A DNA stretch of 64,000 nt from Actinomycetes bacterium. Lineage in GTDB: Bacteria > Actinomycetota > Actinomycetes > Propionibacteriales > Propionibacteriaceae. The notes under the pieces are model-generated. The model was not told where the DNA came from. It worked only from the letters and a program-made list of their open reading frames with translations, and ran no database searches. Shown piece after piece: positions 1 through 9,000 of this stretch; within the stretch, counting starts at the first letter, position 1, and the number at the start of each line of letters is the position of its first letter. The stretch spans positions 3,972 to 67,971 of the forward strand of contig JAEXAS010000015.1 in NCBI GenBank assembly GCA_023458095.1, written 5' to 3'. A program made the translations under genes and the position numbers.

Positions 1-130
1 AATCGATCACGCCGGAAGGCTAGCCGAAACGCACACCCGGCCGGGAGGTCTGGCGTCATCCGGGACGCAAACAGGCCATAGTGGGGTTGAATTGCTCCAG
101 GGTGCAGATCCATGCCGCAGGAAGGTGATC

Positions 131-889
131 ATGCTCAGACTTCGGGCAGTGCTGTACAGCCTGGCGCTGGTGGTGCTGGTGGGTTGTTCGGCGCCGGCAA
201 GCGCTCCGCAACTGAACGGCAGCACCTGGGTGGTAACCGCCATCGGTGCGCGGCCCACGCTCGCTGCCGGGCCACCCACGCTGAGCTTCGCCGAGACGAC
301 GGTGTCCGGCAGCACCGGCTGCAACACCTTCACAGGCGCCTACACCCGCAATGGCGATGGGGTGACGTTCTCCCGCCTTGCTGTGACCCAGATGGCCTGC
401 GCCGGAGCGGCCATGACCCAGGAGACCGCCTTCACCGCGGCGCTGACCACAGTGGCCCAAGTACGCAGTGAGGGATCCTCACTGCTGATGGTTGATGCCG
501 CCGGCGGGACCCAGTTGACCCTCGCCGCACCACCGTCGCCCTCGCCGAGCCCCCTGGCGACCACCACGTGGAAGCTGACCAGCATCCGTCGGGGAGCCAC
601 TACCAGTTCCCTCATCACAGGGACCTCCGCCAGTCTCACGATCAACACCACGGCCGGCAGCTATTCCGGCACGGCCTGCAACAGTTTCGGCGGCGATCTG
701 ACCCACAGTGGCGGCAGCATCACCTTCGAAACCCCCCACACCACCTGGACCAGTTGCCCGGCGGCCGAACTTCAGCAGGAACAGCAGATCCTGAGCACCT
801 TGACTGCGGTCAGGACCTGGAAGATCGACGGCTCCACGCTGAGCCTGTCCGCCCCCAATGGCGATGGACTGGAGTTCGAGGCGTCGTGA
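131..889 (+). CDS. META-domain (DUF306) lipoprotein
   Basis: Predicted exported lipoprotein of 252 residues. The start at 131 is chosen because AGGAAGG lies just upstream and the protein then opens with a classic signal peptide (charged MLRLR, hydrophobic core, lipobox LVGC with Cys at about residue 19). An upstream in-frame ATG at 92 would bury that signal. Two META-like domains follow, about residues 27-130 and 148-250, each with the STW...TACNSFGG / TGCNTFTGAY pattern and a late conserved Cys (MACAG, TSCPA). A Ser/Pro-rich linker separates them. META/HslJ-type proteins are linked to stress and antibiotic tolerance, but the molecular function is unknown. The stop overlaps the next gene's GTG start (GTGA), so the two are translationally coupled. 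Confidence 0.85.
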   Translation: MLRLRAVLYSLALVVLVGCSAPASAPQLNGSTWVVTAIGARPTLAAGPPTLSFAETTVSGSTGCNTFTGAYTRNGDGVTFSRLAVTQMACAGAAMTQETAFTAALTTVAQVRSEGSSLLMVDAAGGTQLTLAAPPSPSPSPLATTTWKLTSIRRGATTSSLITGTSASLTINTTAGSYSGTACNSFGGDLTHSGGSITFETPHTTWTSCPAAELQQEQQILSTLTAVRTWKIDGSTLSLSAPNGDGLEFEAS

Positions 890-1692
890 ATCTGGATCGT
901 GCGCTCGGCCTGCTCACCTGCCCGGTGTGCCGCGATCCCCTGTCGCGAACCGAGGGCCAACTGCGCTGCCCCCAAGGCCACAGCTTCGACATCGCCCGAC
1001 AGGGCTATGTGAACCTGGCCGGCGGCGCACAACCGGCCAACGCCGACACCGCCGCCATGCTGGACGCCCGGGCCCGCGTCCACGCGGCCGGAGTCTTCGA
1101 CCCGGTCATCGAGATGGTGGCCACCATGGCGCGCGGTCGCAGCAGAATCCTGGAAGCCGGGGCCGGGATCGGCAGCTATCTTCACGCCGCTCTGGGCGAA
1201 GACCCCGCAGCAGTCGGACTGGCGCTGGATGTCTCCAAACACGCTGCCCGACGCTGCGCAAAGCTCGATGCGCGCATTGCAGCTTTGGTGGCCGATGTCT
1301 GGGAGCCACTCCCTGTGGCCGACCACAGCCTGGACGTGGTGCTGGCGGTCTTCGCACCCCGCAACCTGCCTGAGTTCGCGCGGGTGCTGCGCTTCGACGG
1401 TCGCTATATCGCAGTCACACCACGGCCGCCCCATCTGGCCGGGCTGCGCGACTCCTACGGCCTGCTGGACATTCCCTCGGCGAAATCGGAGCAACTGACC
1501 GCTGCAGCGGCGGAGTTCTTCGATCTGGTCGATACCCGGGTGGTGAAATACCGCAAGGCCGTCGATGAGACCCTGGCCGCGGACCTGATCGCCATGGGTC
1601 CCAACGCCTTCCACCATCCGCCCGCACAGGTGAGGGCATCGGTGGTGAACATCGACGTCACCGTGCAATCCTTCCGTCCCTTCCTCGGCTGA
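886..1692 (+). CDS. rlmA: RlmA/TlrB-type 23S rRNA (guanine-N1)-methyltransferase
   Basis: 268-residue SAM-dependent methyltransferase of the RlmA family, which methylates N1 of a guanine (G745/G748) in 23S rRNA helix 35. The N-terminal zinc-binding module is visible as CPVCRDPL...CPQGHSFD (about residues 11-30). It is followed by the family segment GYVNLAGG and an ARARVHAAG stretch, then SAM motif I as ILEAGAGIGSY. The start is the GTG at 886, giving MNLDRALGLLTCPVC; the frame stays open further upstream but there it only shadows the lipoprotein gene. The GTGA overlap with the preceding stop argues for coupling. Whether the target is G745 or G748 cannot be read from the sequence; the Gram-positive type (TlrB/RlmAII) would act on G748. 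Confidence 0.85.
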   Translation: MNLDRALGLLTCPVCRDPLSRTEGQLRCPQGHSFDIARQGYVNLAGGAQPANADTAAMLDARARVHAAGVFDPVIEMVATMARGRSRILEAGAGIGSYLHAALGEDPAAVGLALDVSKHAARRCAKLDARIAALVADVWEPLPVADHSLDVVLAVFAPRNLPEFARVLRFDGRYIAVTPRPPHLAGLRDSYGLLDIPSAKSEQLTAAAAEFFDLVDTRVVKYRKAVDETLAADLIAMGPNAFHHPPAQVRASVVNIDVTVQSFRPFLG

Positions 1693-1717
1693 TCACCAGC
1701 AGTGCGAAGATAATTCC

Positions 1718-2944
1718 ATGCTGACCTGGCCGGACGGCGACACTGCCGAACTCCTCGCGGTGCTGAACCAGCACTTGGAGTTGGCCCTGCCGCACGCCCT
1801 CGCGCTGCGCCGGGAGGTGCATCGCCATCCCGACCTCAGCGGTGCAGAGCGTCCTACCGCCGATCGCCTGCGCCATGCCCTCCCGACGCTGAAGGCCACC
1901 CGAGTGGCCGACACTGGCTTCCTGGTGCGGATCGGCCCACCCGGTCCGGCCGTGGTGATCCGGGCCGAATTGGATGCGTTACCCCTCGTCGAAGCCACCG
2001 GCGTCGACTGGGCGGCCACGGGCACGGCGATGCATGCCTGCGGCCACGACGTTCACCTGGCGGCGTTGTGGGCATTGCTACAGGCTGCGCGCAAGGTTGA
2101 CCTGCCCGTCGGCTTGATCGGATTGTTCCAACCGCGCGAGGAAGTGCAGCCCTCTGGGGCCCAGTCGGTGGTGGGGTCAGCGGTTTTGGCCGAAGACGAG
2201 GTCATCGCCGTAGTCGGCGCCCACGTCCAGCCGCGCGTCGTCAGTGGCGTGGTGAGCACCGGGATGGGGGCGGTGAATGCGGCCGCCGATGAATTCGAGA
2301 TCACCATCCACGGCCACCCCGGGCATGGCGCCTATCCCCACATCGCGGTCGATCCGGTGCCGATCCTGGCCTCCATCATCACCGGGATGCAGGAATTGGT
2401 CAGCCGCACCATCGACCCGGTGCATCCCTCAGTGATCACCATCGGACGCGTCGAGGCCGGAACGGCAGCCAACATCATTCCGGCCAGTGGGCGGCTGTCC
2501 GGCGTGATCCGCACCATGTACGAGCAAGACCGCAGCCACCTGCACAACGCCATCCGCACCCTCGTCCACCACGCCGCAGCCGCCCGGGGCGCGACCGCCG
2601 AGGTTGAGATCACCACCGGCCACCCCCTCCTGGTCAACGATCGTCGGCTCGTGCAGCTCACCGACCCGCTGTTGGACCACCTGGGCATCCCGGTTGCCCA
2701 CGAGCCATTCCGCTCCTGTGGGGCCGACGACTTCTCTCACTATGCCGAGATCGCACCCACCCTGATGATGTTCGTCGGCGTTCAGCAGGACCCTGCCGCA
2801 CCGATCAGCCCCGCTGAACTCAATTCCCGTTCTCAGGTGGGGCTGCACCATCCGACTTTCCTGCCGTCCTCCGACGCCGTTGCGTTGGTGGCCCGCTCCC
2901 TGATGGCCGGCTACCTGGCCGGGGCTCAATTGGCACGCCACTGA
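1718..2944 (+). CDS. M20 family metallo-amidohydrolase
   Basis: 408-residue M20 peptidase/aminoacylase-like amidohydrolase. Metal-site motifs are clear: MHACGHDVHLAAL (about residues 107-119), the PREEVQPSGAQ glutamate pair, GAHVQPRVVSG, and the lid/dimerisation domain GHPGHGAYPHIAVDP. Family members hydrolyse N-acyl amino acids, hippurate or related amides using one or two Zn/Mn ions. A late C-terminal histidine in GLHHPTFLPSSD matches the last metal ligand region. No signal peptide is present, so it should be cytoplasmic. It starts 25 nt after rlmA and probably continues that transcript. The promoter of the next gene appears to lie in its 3' end. The substrate cannot be inferred. Confidence 0.85.
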   Translation: MLTWPDGDTAELLAVLNQHLELALPHALALRREVHRHPDLSGAERPTADRLRHALPTLKATRVADTGFLVRIGPPGPAVVIRAELDALPLVEATGVDWAATGTAMHACGHDVHLAALWALLQAARKVDLPVGLIGLFQPREEVQPSGAQSVVGSAVLAEDEVIAVVGAHVQPRVVSGVVSTGMGAVNAAADEFEITIHGHPGHGAYPHIAVDPVPILASIITGMQELVSRTIDPVHPSVITIGRVEAGTAANIIPASGRLSGVIRTMYEQDRSHLHNAIRTLVHHAAAARGATAEVEITTGHPLLVNDRRLVQLTDPLLDHLGIPVAHEPFRSCGADDFSHYAEIAPTLMMFVGVQQDPAAPISPAELNSRSQVGLHHPTFLPSSDAVALVARSLMAGYLAGAQLARH

Positions 2945-2958
2945 GCGCTCGCTAAGGT
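2930..2958 (+). promoter_or_regulatory. Candidate leaderless promoter for the EI24-like gene
   Basis: TTGGCA at 2930-2935, a 17-bp spacer and TAAGGT at 2953-2958, with 7 nt to the ATG at 2966. This matches a sigma-A-type actinobacterial promoter driving a leaderless message. It overlaps the 3' end of the M20 gene. The TAAGGT box contains an AAGGTG that could also be read as a Shine-Dalgarno sequence. Confidence 0.5.
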
Positions 2959-2965
2959 GCGGCTC

Positions 2966-3793
2966 ATGCCTGTTGCCGAATCCGCCTCGTCGACCGCAAA
3001 GCAGTTCTTCAGCGGAGTCGCCCTGTTCTTCCGCGGGCTGGGTCTGATGGCTCGGCGTCCGGGGCTGTATCTGCTGGGGGTCGTGCCTGGCCTGATTTCC
3101 TTTCTGATCCTGGCCGCAGCGGTCACCGCCGTGGTTGCCGGGCTAGACGGCGAAGTGCGGGTCTTGACCGGGTTCACCCAGGGCTGGGCGACCTGGCTAC
3201 GCACCACCATCGACGTGGCCGCCCGGATCGCCGTGGTCGGGGTCAGCGTGCTGATCTCGATCTGGGCCTTCACCAGCCTGGCGCTGTTCCTGGGCCAACC
3301 GTTCTTCGAGCGCATCTGCTCGGTCCTGGACGACGAGGCCGGCGTCGCGCCGGGCCCGGCGTCGAACATTCTGACCGACATGCTGATCGGACTTCGGGAT
3401 TCGTTGCGAGTCGGTGTTCTGGTCGCGGTGGTCGGTCTGGGTCTGTTCCTCGCGGAGTTCATCCCGGTGGTGGGCCAGACGGTGGTGCCGGTGCTGGCGG
3501 CACTGTTCGGCGGCTGGACGCTGGTCGTAGAACTCAGCGGCCCGCCCTTCACTCGGCGCGGCTTCGATCTGGTAGCCCGCCGTGCTCGACTGCATCAGCA
3601 TCGGGCCGAGGCTTTGGGCTTGGGCGTGATGATCTTCGTGGTGTTCTTGATTCCCCTGGGCGCAGTGCTGTTCATGCCGGTCGCGGTAACGGCCGCCACC
3701 GTCCTCACCCAACGGATCGTGCCGGGCACGACCGCGGATCCCCAGGATCTACCGACGGGCCATACGGCGGCAGCGCAGCCACTCCAGCCCTGA
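2966..3793 (+). CDS. EI24/CysZ-like integral membrane protein
   Basis: 275-residue membrane protein of the EI24 (etoposide-induced 2.4/CysZ-like) family. Hydrophobic segments lie around residues 38-62 (LLGVVPGLISFLIL), 85-110, 150-185 (including the family-like FIPVVGQTVVPVLAAL) and 220-245. The conserved HQHRAEALGLG segment precedes the last membrane span. In Proteobacteria CysZ is a sulfate importer; actinobacterial members are uncharacterised, so sulfate transport is not asserted. The start at 2966 is preferred over an in-frame GTG at 2957 because of the upstream promoter/ribosome-site geometry. It is the last plus-strand gene before a convergent intergenic gap of 86 bp. Confidence 0.75.
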   Translation: MPVAESASSTAKQFFSGVALFFRGLGLMARRPGLYLLGVVPGLISFLILAAAVTAVVAGLDGEVRVLTGFTQGWATWLRTTIDVAARIAVVGVSVLISIWAFTSLALFLGQPFFERICSVLDDEAGVAPGPASNILTDMLIGLRDSLRVGVLVAVVGLGLFLAEFIPVVGQTVVPVLAALFGGWTLVVELSGPPFTRRGFDLVARRARLHQHRAEALGLGVMIFVVFLIPLGAVLFMPVAVTAATVLTQRIVPGTTADPQDLPTGHTAAAQPLQP

Positions 3794-3879
3794 TCACCGT
3801 CGACCGCCCGCCGGACAGATCCCTGACCCGACGGACGGCCGAACGGTAATGCCGAGTCAAGCTTCGACTCTGGGCTCAC
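3794..3879. other. Convergent intergenic gap, weak hairpin only
   Basis: 86 bp between two converging genes. The only structure seen is a short inverted repeat, GAGTC at 3854-3858 and GACTC at 3866-3870, around an AAGCTT-like centre. It could contribute to bidirectional termination but is too weak to call a terminator. Confidence 0.3.
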
Positions 3880-5658
3880 TCAGGAGCAGTTCGCCGCACC
3901 CTTGCTGGTGCCGCAACCCTGGTTGACCCAGTCGCCCAGACCCGCAGCGGTGCGACCGTAGCTGTCAGTCGCGTGGGCGGTCCACTCATAATGATCCAGC
4001 GCATAGTCGGTGCCGACGGTCTTTCCGGCCCGGTAGAACCGAACCGCATCGTCACTGCCGAGGCCGAAGCCGCCGCTCACCGAGTCGATGTCGACCACGT
4101 AGTAGCCGCTCGCAGCGATCGTGGTGTTCGCCGGAATGGTGTAGACGTGAGTGTTGTCGCTGTCAGAAAGCTGGGCGCCATCCAAAGAGATGGCCTGGTC
4201 GGAGGTGTTGTACAACTCGATCCAGTCCCCCGGGGTGCCGCCGCTGGACTCGATCTCGTTGAGCACAACCCAGGAGATGTCCGGGGTGATGGTCGAGGTG
4301 AAGTCGTTGGCGGTGCCGTAGGTGGACGCATGGGTGGTCGTCCAATTGCCGGCTCCATCGCGTCCATAGGTAACCGGGGCGTGGGCGGTCCAAGACCGGG
4401 AGTCCACCGGGGAAGCCGCAGTCAAGTCCGTGGCATCGGCTGCGAAGAGCCGCACCGAATCCGTGTCGCCGAAGCCGAATGCTCCATCACCCAGCGAGGG
4501 AGCATCCACCGAGAAAGCGGCCAGCGCCCCGGCGGCCACGGTGGTTCCGGACGGAATTCGGAACACATGGCCATCGTTATTGTCGGAGATGATGGCCTGG
4601 CCGAGGTCGATCGTGGCGCCGGTGGTGTTCCTCAGCTCCACCCAATCTCCATGGGTGTCGTCACCAGAGCTCTCCACCTCGTTGATCACCACGCCGGCGA
4701 TGTCGGGAACCGAGATGCTGGTGAACTGGTTGACCGCTTCATAGGTGCTCGCCGAGGTTTGCGACCAGGTTCCGGCTCCGGGAACCGTCCGTCCCCAGGT
4801 GATCGTGGCGTGGTTCGTCCACGTGAAGCTGTCGATCGCGGTGGCCAGCGCGGTGTCGCCAGCAGCGAACAGCCGCGCCTTGTCGGCTGAACCCAGGCCG
4901 AAGCTGGTGGCACCGGTATCGGTCCGGAATGCCCTGTAGCCGTAGCCGGCGATCGTTGTGCCGGACGGGATTACCAGCACATGGGCATCCTCACTGTCGG
5001 AGAGCATCGCACCGTCGAGGGTCACCGCGTTGGCGCTGGTGTTGTACAGCTCGATCCAGTCGCCGTGGCTAATGTCGCCATTGGACTCCACCTCGTTGAT
5101 CCGCACCGAGGTGATATCGGCAGGATTCCCGGTCGGGAACACATTGGCCGTGGCGAAGGTGCCGTAGGCAGTGGTGGCCCAAACGCCCTCCTCGTCGGAA
5201 GAGACCCGCTGGCGACCGTAGGTCGTCGACGCGTGAGCGGTCCAGCTGTAGCTGTCGACCAGCCTCGCGCTGTCCGACAGATCGGTAGTGCCGGCCTCGA
5301 ACAACCGGGCTGAGTCCTCTGACCCGAGCCCGAAACCGCCAGTCCCGTCAACGGTGAATGCCTGGAATCCGCCGGCGGTCAGGGTGACCGAGCCAATGGT
5401 GTAGACGTGGCTGTTGCTGTTGTCGGACAGGATGACGCCGGTCAGATCGACGTCCTCGTCGCCGTAGTTGTACAGCTCGATCCAATCGCCGTGAACGGCG
5501 TCGCTGTTCGACTCGACCTCATTGATCACCACGGTGCCAAGGTCGGTCGTGGTTGCCCAAGCGGGCGAAACGCTCCCGATAGCCACGCCCAGCGGCAGGC
5601 ATGCCGCCAGAACGGGCAGCGCAATTGCGCGCAGGCTGCGCGCAGCATCATGTTTCAT
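3880..5658 (-). CDS. Secreted protein with four tandem lamin-tail (LTD) domains
   Basis: 592-residue secreted protein. The start at 5658 gives a Sec signal peptide (MKHDAARSLR, long hydrophobic core, cleavage near SPAWA) and has GGGAG 9 nt upstream; an earlier in-frame start would add a hydrophilic extension. The mature protein is almost entirely four LTD repeats of about 140 residues, beginning near residues 40, 183, 321 and 463. Each carries INEVES-x-GD...HGDWIELYN, a LSD...HV.I core, GFGLGS-x-D, and a distinctive trailer of the form WTAHA...YGR. Bacterial LTDs are immunoglobulin-fold modules found in secreted or cell-envelope proteins, often beside nucleases or phosphoesterases; no catalytic domain is present here. 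The protein ends in a Cys-containing tail (GCGTSKGAANCS). A role in binding an extracellular polymer or surface is plausible but unproven. Confidence 0.8.
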   Translation of the reverse strand: MKHDAARSLRAIALPVLAACLPLGVAIGSVSPAWATTTDLGTVVINEVESNSDAVHGDWIELYNYGDEDVDLTGVILSDNSNSHVYTIGSVTLTAGGFQAFTVDGTGGFGLGSEDSARLFEAGTTDLSDSARLVDSYSWTAHASTTYGRQRVSSDEEGVWATTAYGTFATANVFPTGNPADITSVRINEVESNGDISHGDWIELYNTSANAVTLDGAMLSDSEDAHVLVIPSGTTIAGYGYRAFRTDTGATSFGLGSADKARLFAAGDTALATAIDSFTWTNHATITWGRTVPGAGTWSQTSASTYEAVNQFTSISVPDIAGVVINEVESSGDDTHGDWVELRNTTGATIDLGQAIISDNNDGHVFRIPSGTTVAAGALAAFSVDAPSLGDGAFGFGDTDSVRLFAADATDLTAASPVDSRSWTAHAPVTYGRDGAGNWTTTHASTYGTANDFTSTITPDISWVVLNEIESSGGTPGDWIELYNTSDQAISLDGAQLSDSDNTHVYTIPANTTIAASGYYVVDIDSVSGGFGLGSDDAVRFYRAGKTVGTDYALDHYEWTAHATDSYGRTAAGLGDWVNQGCGTSKGAANCS

Positions 5659-5698
5659 AGCGTGATACTCCCTCTGTGTTGTGGGCACAATGGAGAGC

Positions 5699-5737
5699 GC
5701 TGGGTTGAACCTCAGCTCCAATGAGGTTCAACCCAGC
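5699..5737. repeat. 15-bp perfect inverted repeat upstream of lamin-tail gene
   Basis: GCTGGGTTGAACCTC (5699-5713) pairs perfectly with GAGGTTCAACCCAGC (5723-5737) around a 9-nt loop. It lies 40 nt upstream of the lamin-tail start, so it sits in that gene's leader or core promoter. There is no T-tract on either side, which argues against a simple terminator. An operator or a 5'-UTR hairpin are the options. Confidence 0.75.
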
Positions 5738-5797
5738 TCCCTTGCACCCGGGTTGACTGACCTCACGAGACCCGCCGATCAGGCATCGTCACACAGC

Positions 5798-5824
5798 CGA
5801 GACCGACGGGGTGGTTCGGTCTCG
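5798..5824. repeat. 9-bp perfect inverted repeat in divergent region
   Basis: CGAGACCGA at 5798-5806 and TCGGTCTCG at 5816-5824 are exact reverse complements with a 9-nt spacer. A dimeric-regulator operator or an RNA hairpin are both possible. Confidence 0.6.
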
Positions 5825-5976
5825 ACAATGCTCTCCTCAGACGGAGACTTCGACAACAAGCAACACAAATACTGAAGTTGAACTGTTGAAGCAATTGTTG
5901 CCACCTCCTGCCGAAGCACAACCCAAGAATTAACGCAATGTTTCCTTGCCCTTGATAGCCCACCGTGCGCTCATAC

Positions 5977-5997
5977 GGAATTCACCGGAGTAATTCC
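5977..5997. repeat. 6-bp inverted repeat near plus-strand gene
   Basis: GGAATT at 5977-5982 and AATTCC at 5992-5997, with a 9-nt spacer, about 80 nt before the leucine-rich-repeat gene. It is short and may be chance in this A/T-richer stretch. Confidence 0.35.
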
Positions 5998-6079
5998 TAG
6001 GATTGCGCACCGAATTACGCACTACGGCCAAGCTCCTGCTGTTCTGTGTGGAATTCGCTACTCATCGAGGAACTACGAC

Positions 6080-9000
6080 ATGCCTGTGCTCAATGCCTCA
6101 AGAACGCACCACCTTCACCCACCGAGGACACGCCCACCACTGCGCAAGACCATCGCATTGCTGCTCGCCGCGCTGCTGGCGATGACCACACTGGTGATGG
6201 TGTCGCAAACGGCCCACGCCGAGGGGACCGACATCGTCAACATGCCTGACGTGAACCTCAAAGCCGCGGTCAACACCGCCTTGGGTGGCGGACGGGCCCC
6301 GGATGCAGACTTCACCTATGCCGACGTTGCCCGGTTCACCGGTCTCACCGCGGGCAGCGCAACCGAGGCGATTGACGATCTCACGGGGATGGAAGCCTTC
6401 GTGAGCCTCACCCAATTCACCATTAGCCCATCGGCGCCGGACAATGGATTCTCTGATCTGACACCGCTGCAGAATCTGACCAAGCTCACCAAGCTCTACC
6501 TCTACAACGGCAAGGTCACCGACCTGAGCCCGCTTGCTGGCCTGACCGAGCTCACGTACCTGAACCTCACCGGCAATCGCATCTCCGACATCAGCCCGAT
6601 CGCCGGGCTGACCAAGCTGGACGCATTGATCCTGGCCTCGAACCAGATTTCCAGCATCGACACACTTCCCGCTTCGGATTTCGCTTCCGGCGGCCTGAAT
6701 CTCATGAACAACCAGATCAGCGATGTGAGTTCGCTCGCCAGCAAACTGACCTCCACGAAGATCCTGGTTCTCAATCTGAAGAACAATCGAATTTCCGACC
6801 CCTCCCCCATCGCTAAGAAGTTCGCGTCGAGTTCTCTCAACATCTCCTCCTCGACAAAGGGAGTGCTTCTTGCGGGCAACCGGATCAAGGACTTCTCCTC
6901 CTTTTCTGGCTGGTCAGCCCTGACCGACACCTCGAAGAACCTCCTCGGGCAGGTGATCTACGTCGGCGCCTACCCCGCCGATGGAGCTCACGTCTTCCTC
7001 ACCTCCGCCAAGGGCACGCCCGCTTCGGTAGCAGCCGCCGACGGCAGCTACGACACCAGCACCGGCCTTCTCACCTTGGTGGATCCCGCCGCAACCACCA
7101 TCGCGGTATCCCCAATCTGGACGGTGTACTTCCAGCACGATCCCGAAGACTCCGGCACTCGCATCGGAGATGCCGAGGGCAACGAGCTGACCGCAACGGC
7201 GAAGATCGGTGACCTGCTGACGGTGTCGGCCAAGGGCGATCTCTTCACCACCACGCCGTGTGCCGCCGACTACTCCTACCGGTGGCTGCGCGACGGCAAG
7301 GAGTTCTCCGGCAACACCTACTTCGGCGAGTGGAGTCTTCCGCAGAACGAACTCAACGGCGGTGGGGACGCCAGCAATGTCTCCTCCTGGCTGGGCGGAC
7401 CGGGCACCCATGACTTCTACCGGGTCTCGGCCACCGATGTCGGGCACACCTTGTCCGTTCGAGTGAGCTGTGTCAGCGATTCCCGTTCGGCGACCTCACC
7501 TCAGACCGCGACCGTGGAAGCCGCCGAGGCCGAATTGCCAGTCGTCCAGACTCTGTCCGACACCACCCAGTACGTCGTCTCCGGCGAAGTGCGCCCGAAA
7601 ATGCTGCACATCCTGTCCGGCGTGGTCGGGGACCCGACCAATCCCACCTTGCCGATCTACATCGGCCAACTCGACGCGAACAACAGACTCGTGAATCCGG
7701 AGTCGCTCACCGTAGCGGTCACCGCCGTCACCTCTTCCGGCGATTCCCCGCGACCGGAGGTCAACGATGTGACCATCACCGGAACCGGCGCCGAGCGCGT
7801 GGTCTCGGTCAACCCGACCCAGAAGATCGGTACCAACGGCCCGGCGACCATCACTGTGACCGTCACCGGCGCAAACGGCAAGACTGCCACCTTGGACATC
7901 CCGTACAAGGCTTCGGTTGCGACCACTCCCACCAGCCGAGTGCTGCTGGGGACCAGCGACGCGTCTTCGGCGATTTCGGTCGGGGACGGCTACTGGCTGG
8001 TAGCCGATGATGAAGACGACCTGATCCGGCTCTACGACTCGACCGCCTCCAGCCGCAATGTGAATCAGTTCCTGCCCTACTCGGGAAGCAGCGCCGGTGA
8101 GATCGACTTTGAAGCCTCCGCACGTAAGGGCGAGGGGATCTACTGGCTCGGCTCGCACAGCAACGCCAAGGACGGATCGCTGGAGAGTTCGCGCTACCGG
8201 ATCTTCCGCACCACCGTGTCCGGCAGCGGCGTGAAAACCGCGCTGAGTGCGGACGGTGCGTATGCCGGCCTGCGCACCGACCTGGTGAGCTGGGACACTG
8301 CCAACGGCAACGCCCTGGGCTTCGCAGCGGGCGCCAAGAAGGGAGTCGGACCCAACGAACTCGGTGGCTTCGACATTGAAGGTGCAGAGTTCTCCCCCGA
8401 TGAGAAGTCGCTCTACCTCGGCATGCGCTCTCCGGTATCGCCGACCGCTGTCGGCGGCAAGGCGGTGATCGTGCCGGTGACCAATATCGACGCGGTCATC
8501 GATGGCACCCAGAATCACGCCAGCTTTGCCGATGCGATCCTGCTCGATCTCGGCGGTGACAGCATCCGCGAACTGCGCAGGAACGATCGTAACGAGTACC
8601 TGATCCTGTCAGCGAAGGCCGGCGGCGACAGTGATGCGAGCAGTCAGCACCTGTGGGCCTGGGACGGCCAGCCCGACAGCAAACCGCGGCTGTTGAGCAC
8701 CCATCTGCCGACCGACGTCGAGCCGGACCACACCGACAACGCCGGCGCTTGGGAGGGTATCGGCGAGATGCCGGCACGGCTGGTGCCCGGCGCCCAGGTT
8801 CGGCTGATCATGGATCAGGGCTACGACCTGTTCTACGACTCCGGCAATACGAATAAGAAGGCGGGCTTCGACAGCAAGGCCCGTACCGATGTCGTCACCC
8901 TCACCGGCGCAGTCGGGACCATGGCCGAGGCCAGCGACCCCGGCGATTTCGGCGCGCAGGCGGTCAGCACCCTCAGCGCGCCACGGAAGGTGACCCTGAC

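Larger units (their letters stand above)
5659..6079. promoter_or_regulatory. Divergent regulatory region between two surface-protein genes
   Basis: 421 bp separating the lamin-tail gene (-) from the leucine-rich-repeat gene (+). It is visibly richer in A/T than the flanking genes, especially 5826-6000. It holds three perfect inverted repeats (5699-5737, 5798-5824, 5977-5997) and no credible coding frame. Promoters for both genes must lie here, but no -35/-10 pair stands out. The plus-strand gene has GAGGA 8 nt before its ATG. Confidence 0.55.

Noticed and set aside
1..23. Possible 3' end of an upstream plus-strand gene (stop TAG at 21-23)
   Set aside because: Only six codons are visible; nothing supports a coding call. 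The rest of 1-130 shows no structure I could interpret.
3880..5658. LTD protein considered as a lipoprotein (LAACLPLG in the signal)
   Set aside because: The Cys lies in the middle of the hydrophobic core, and a good Sec cleavage site follows at SPAWA; the lipobox context is poor.
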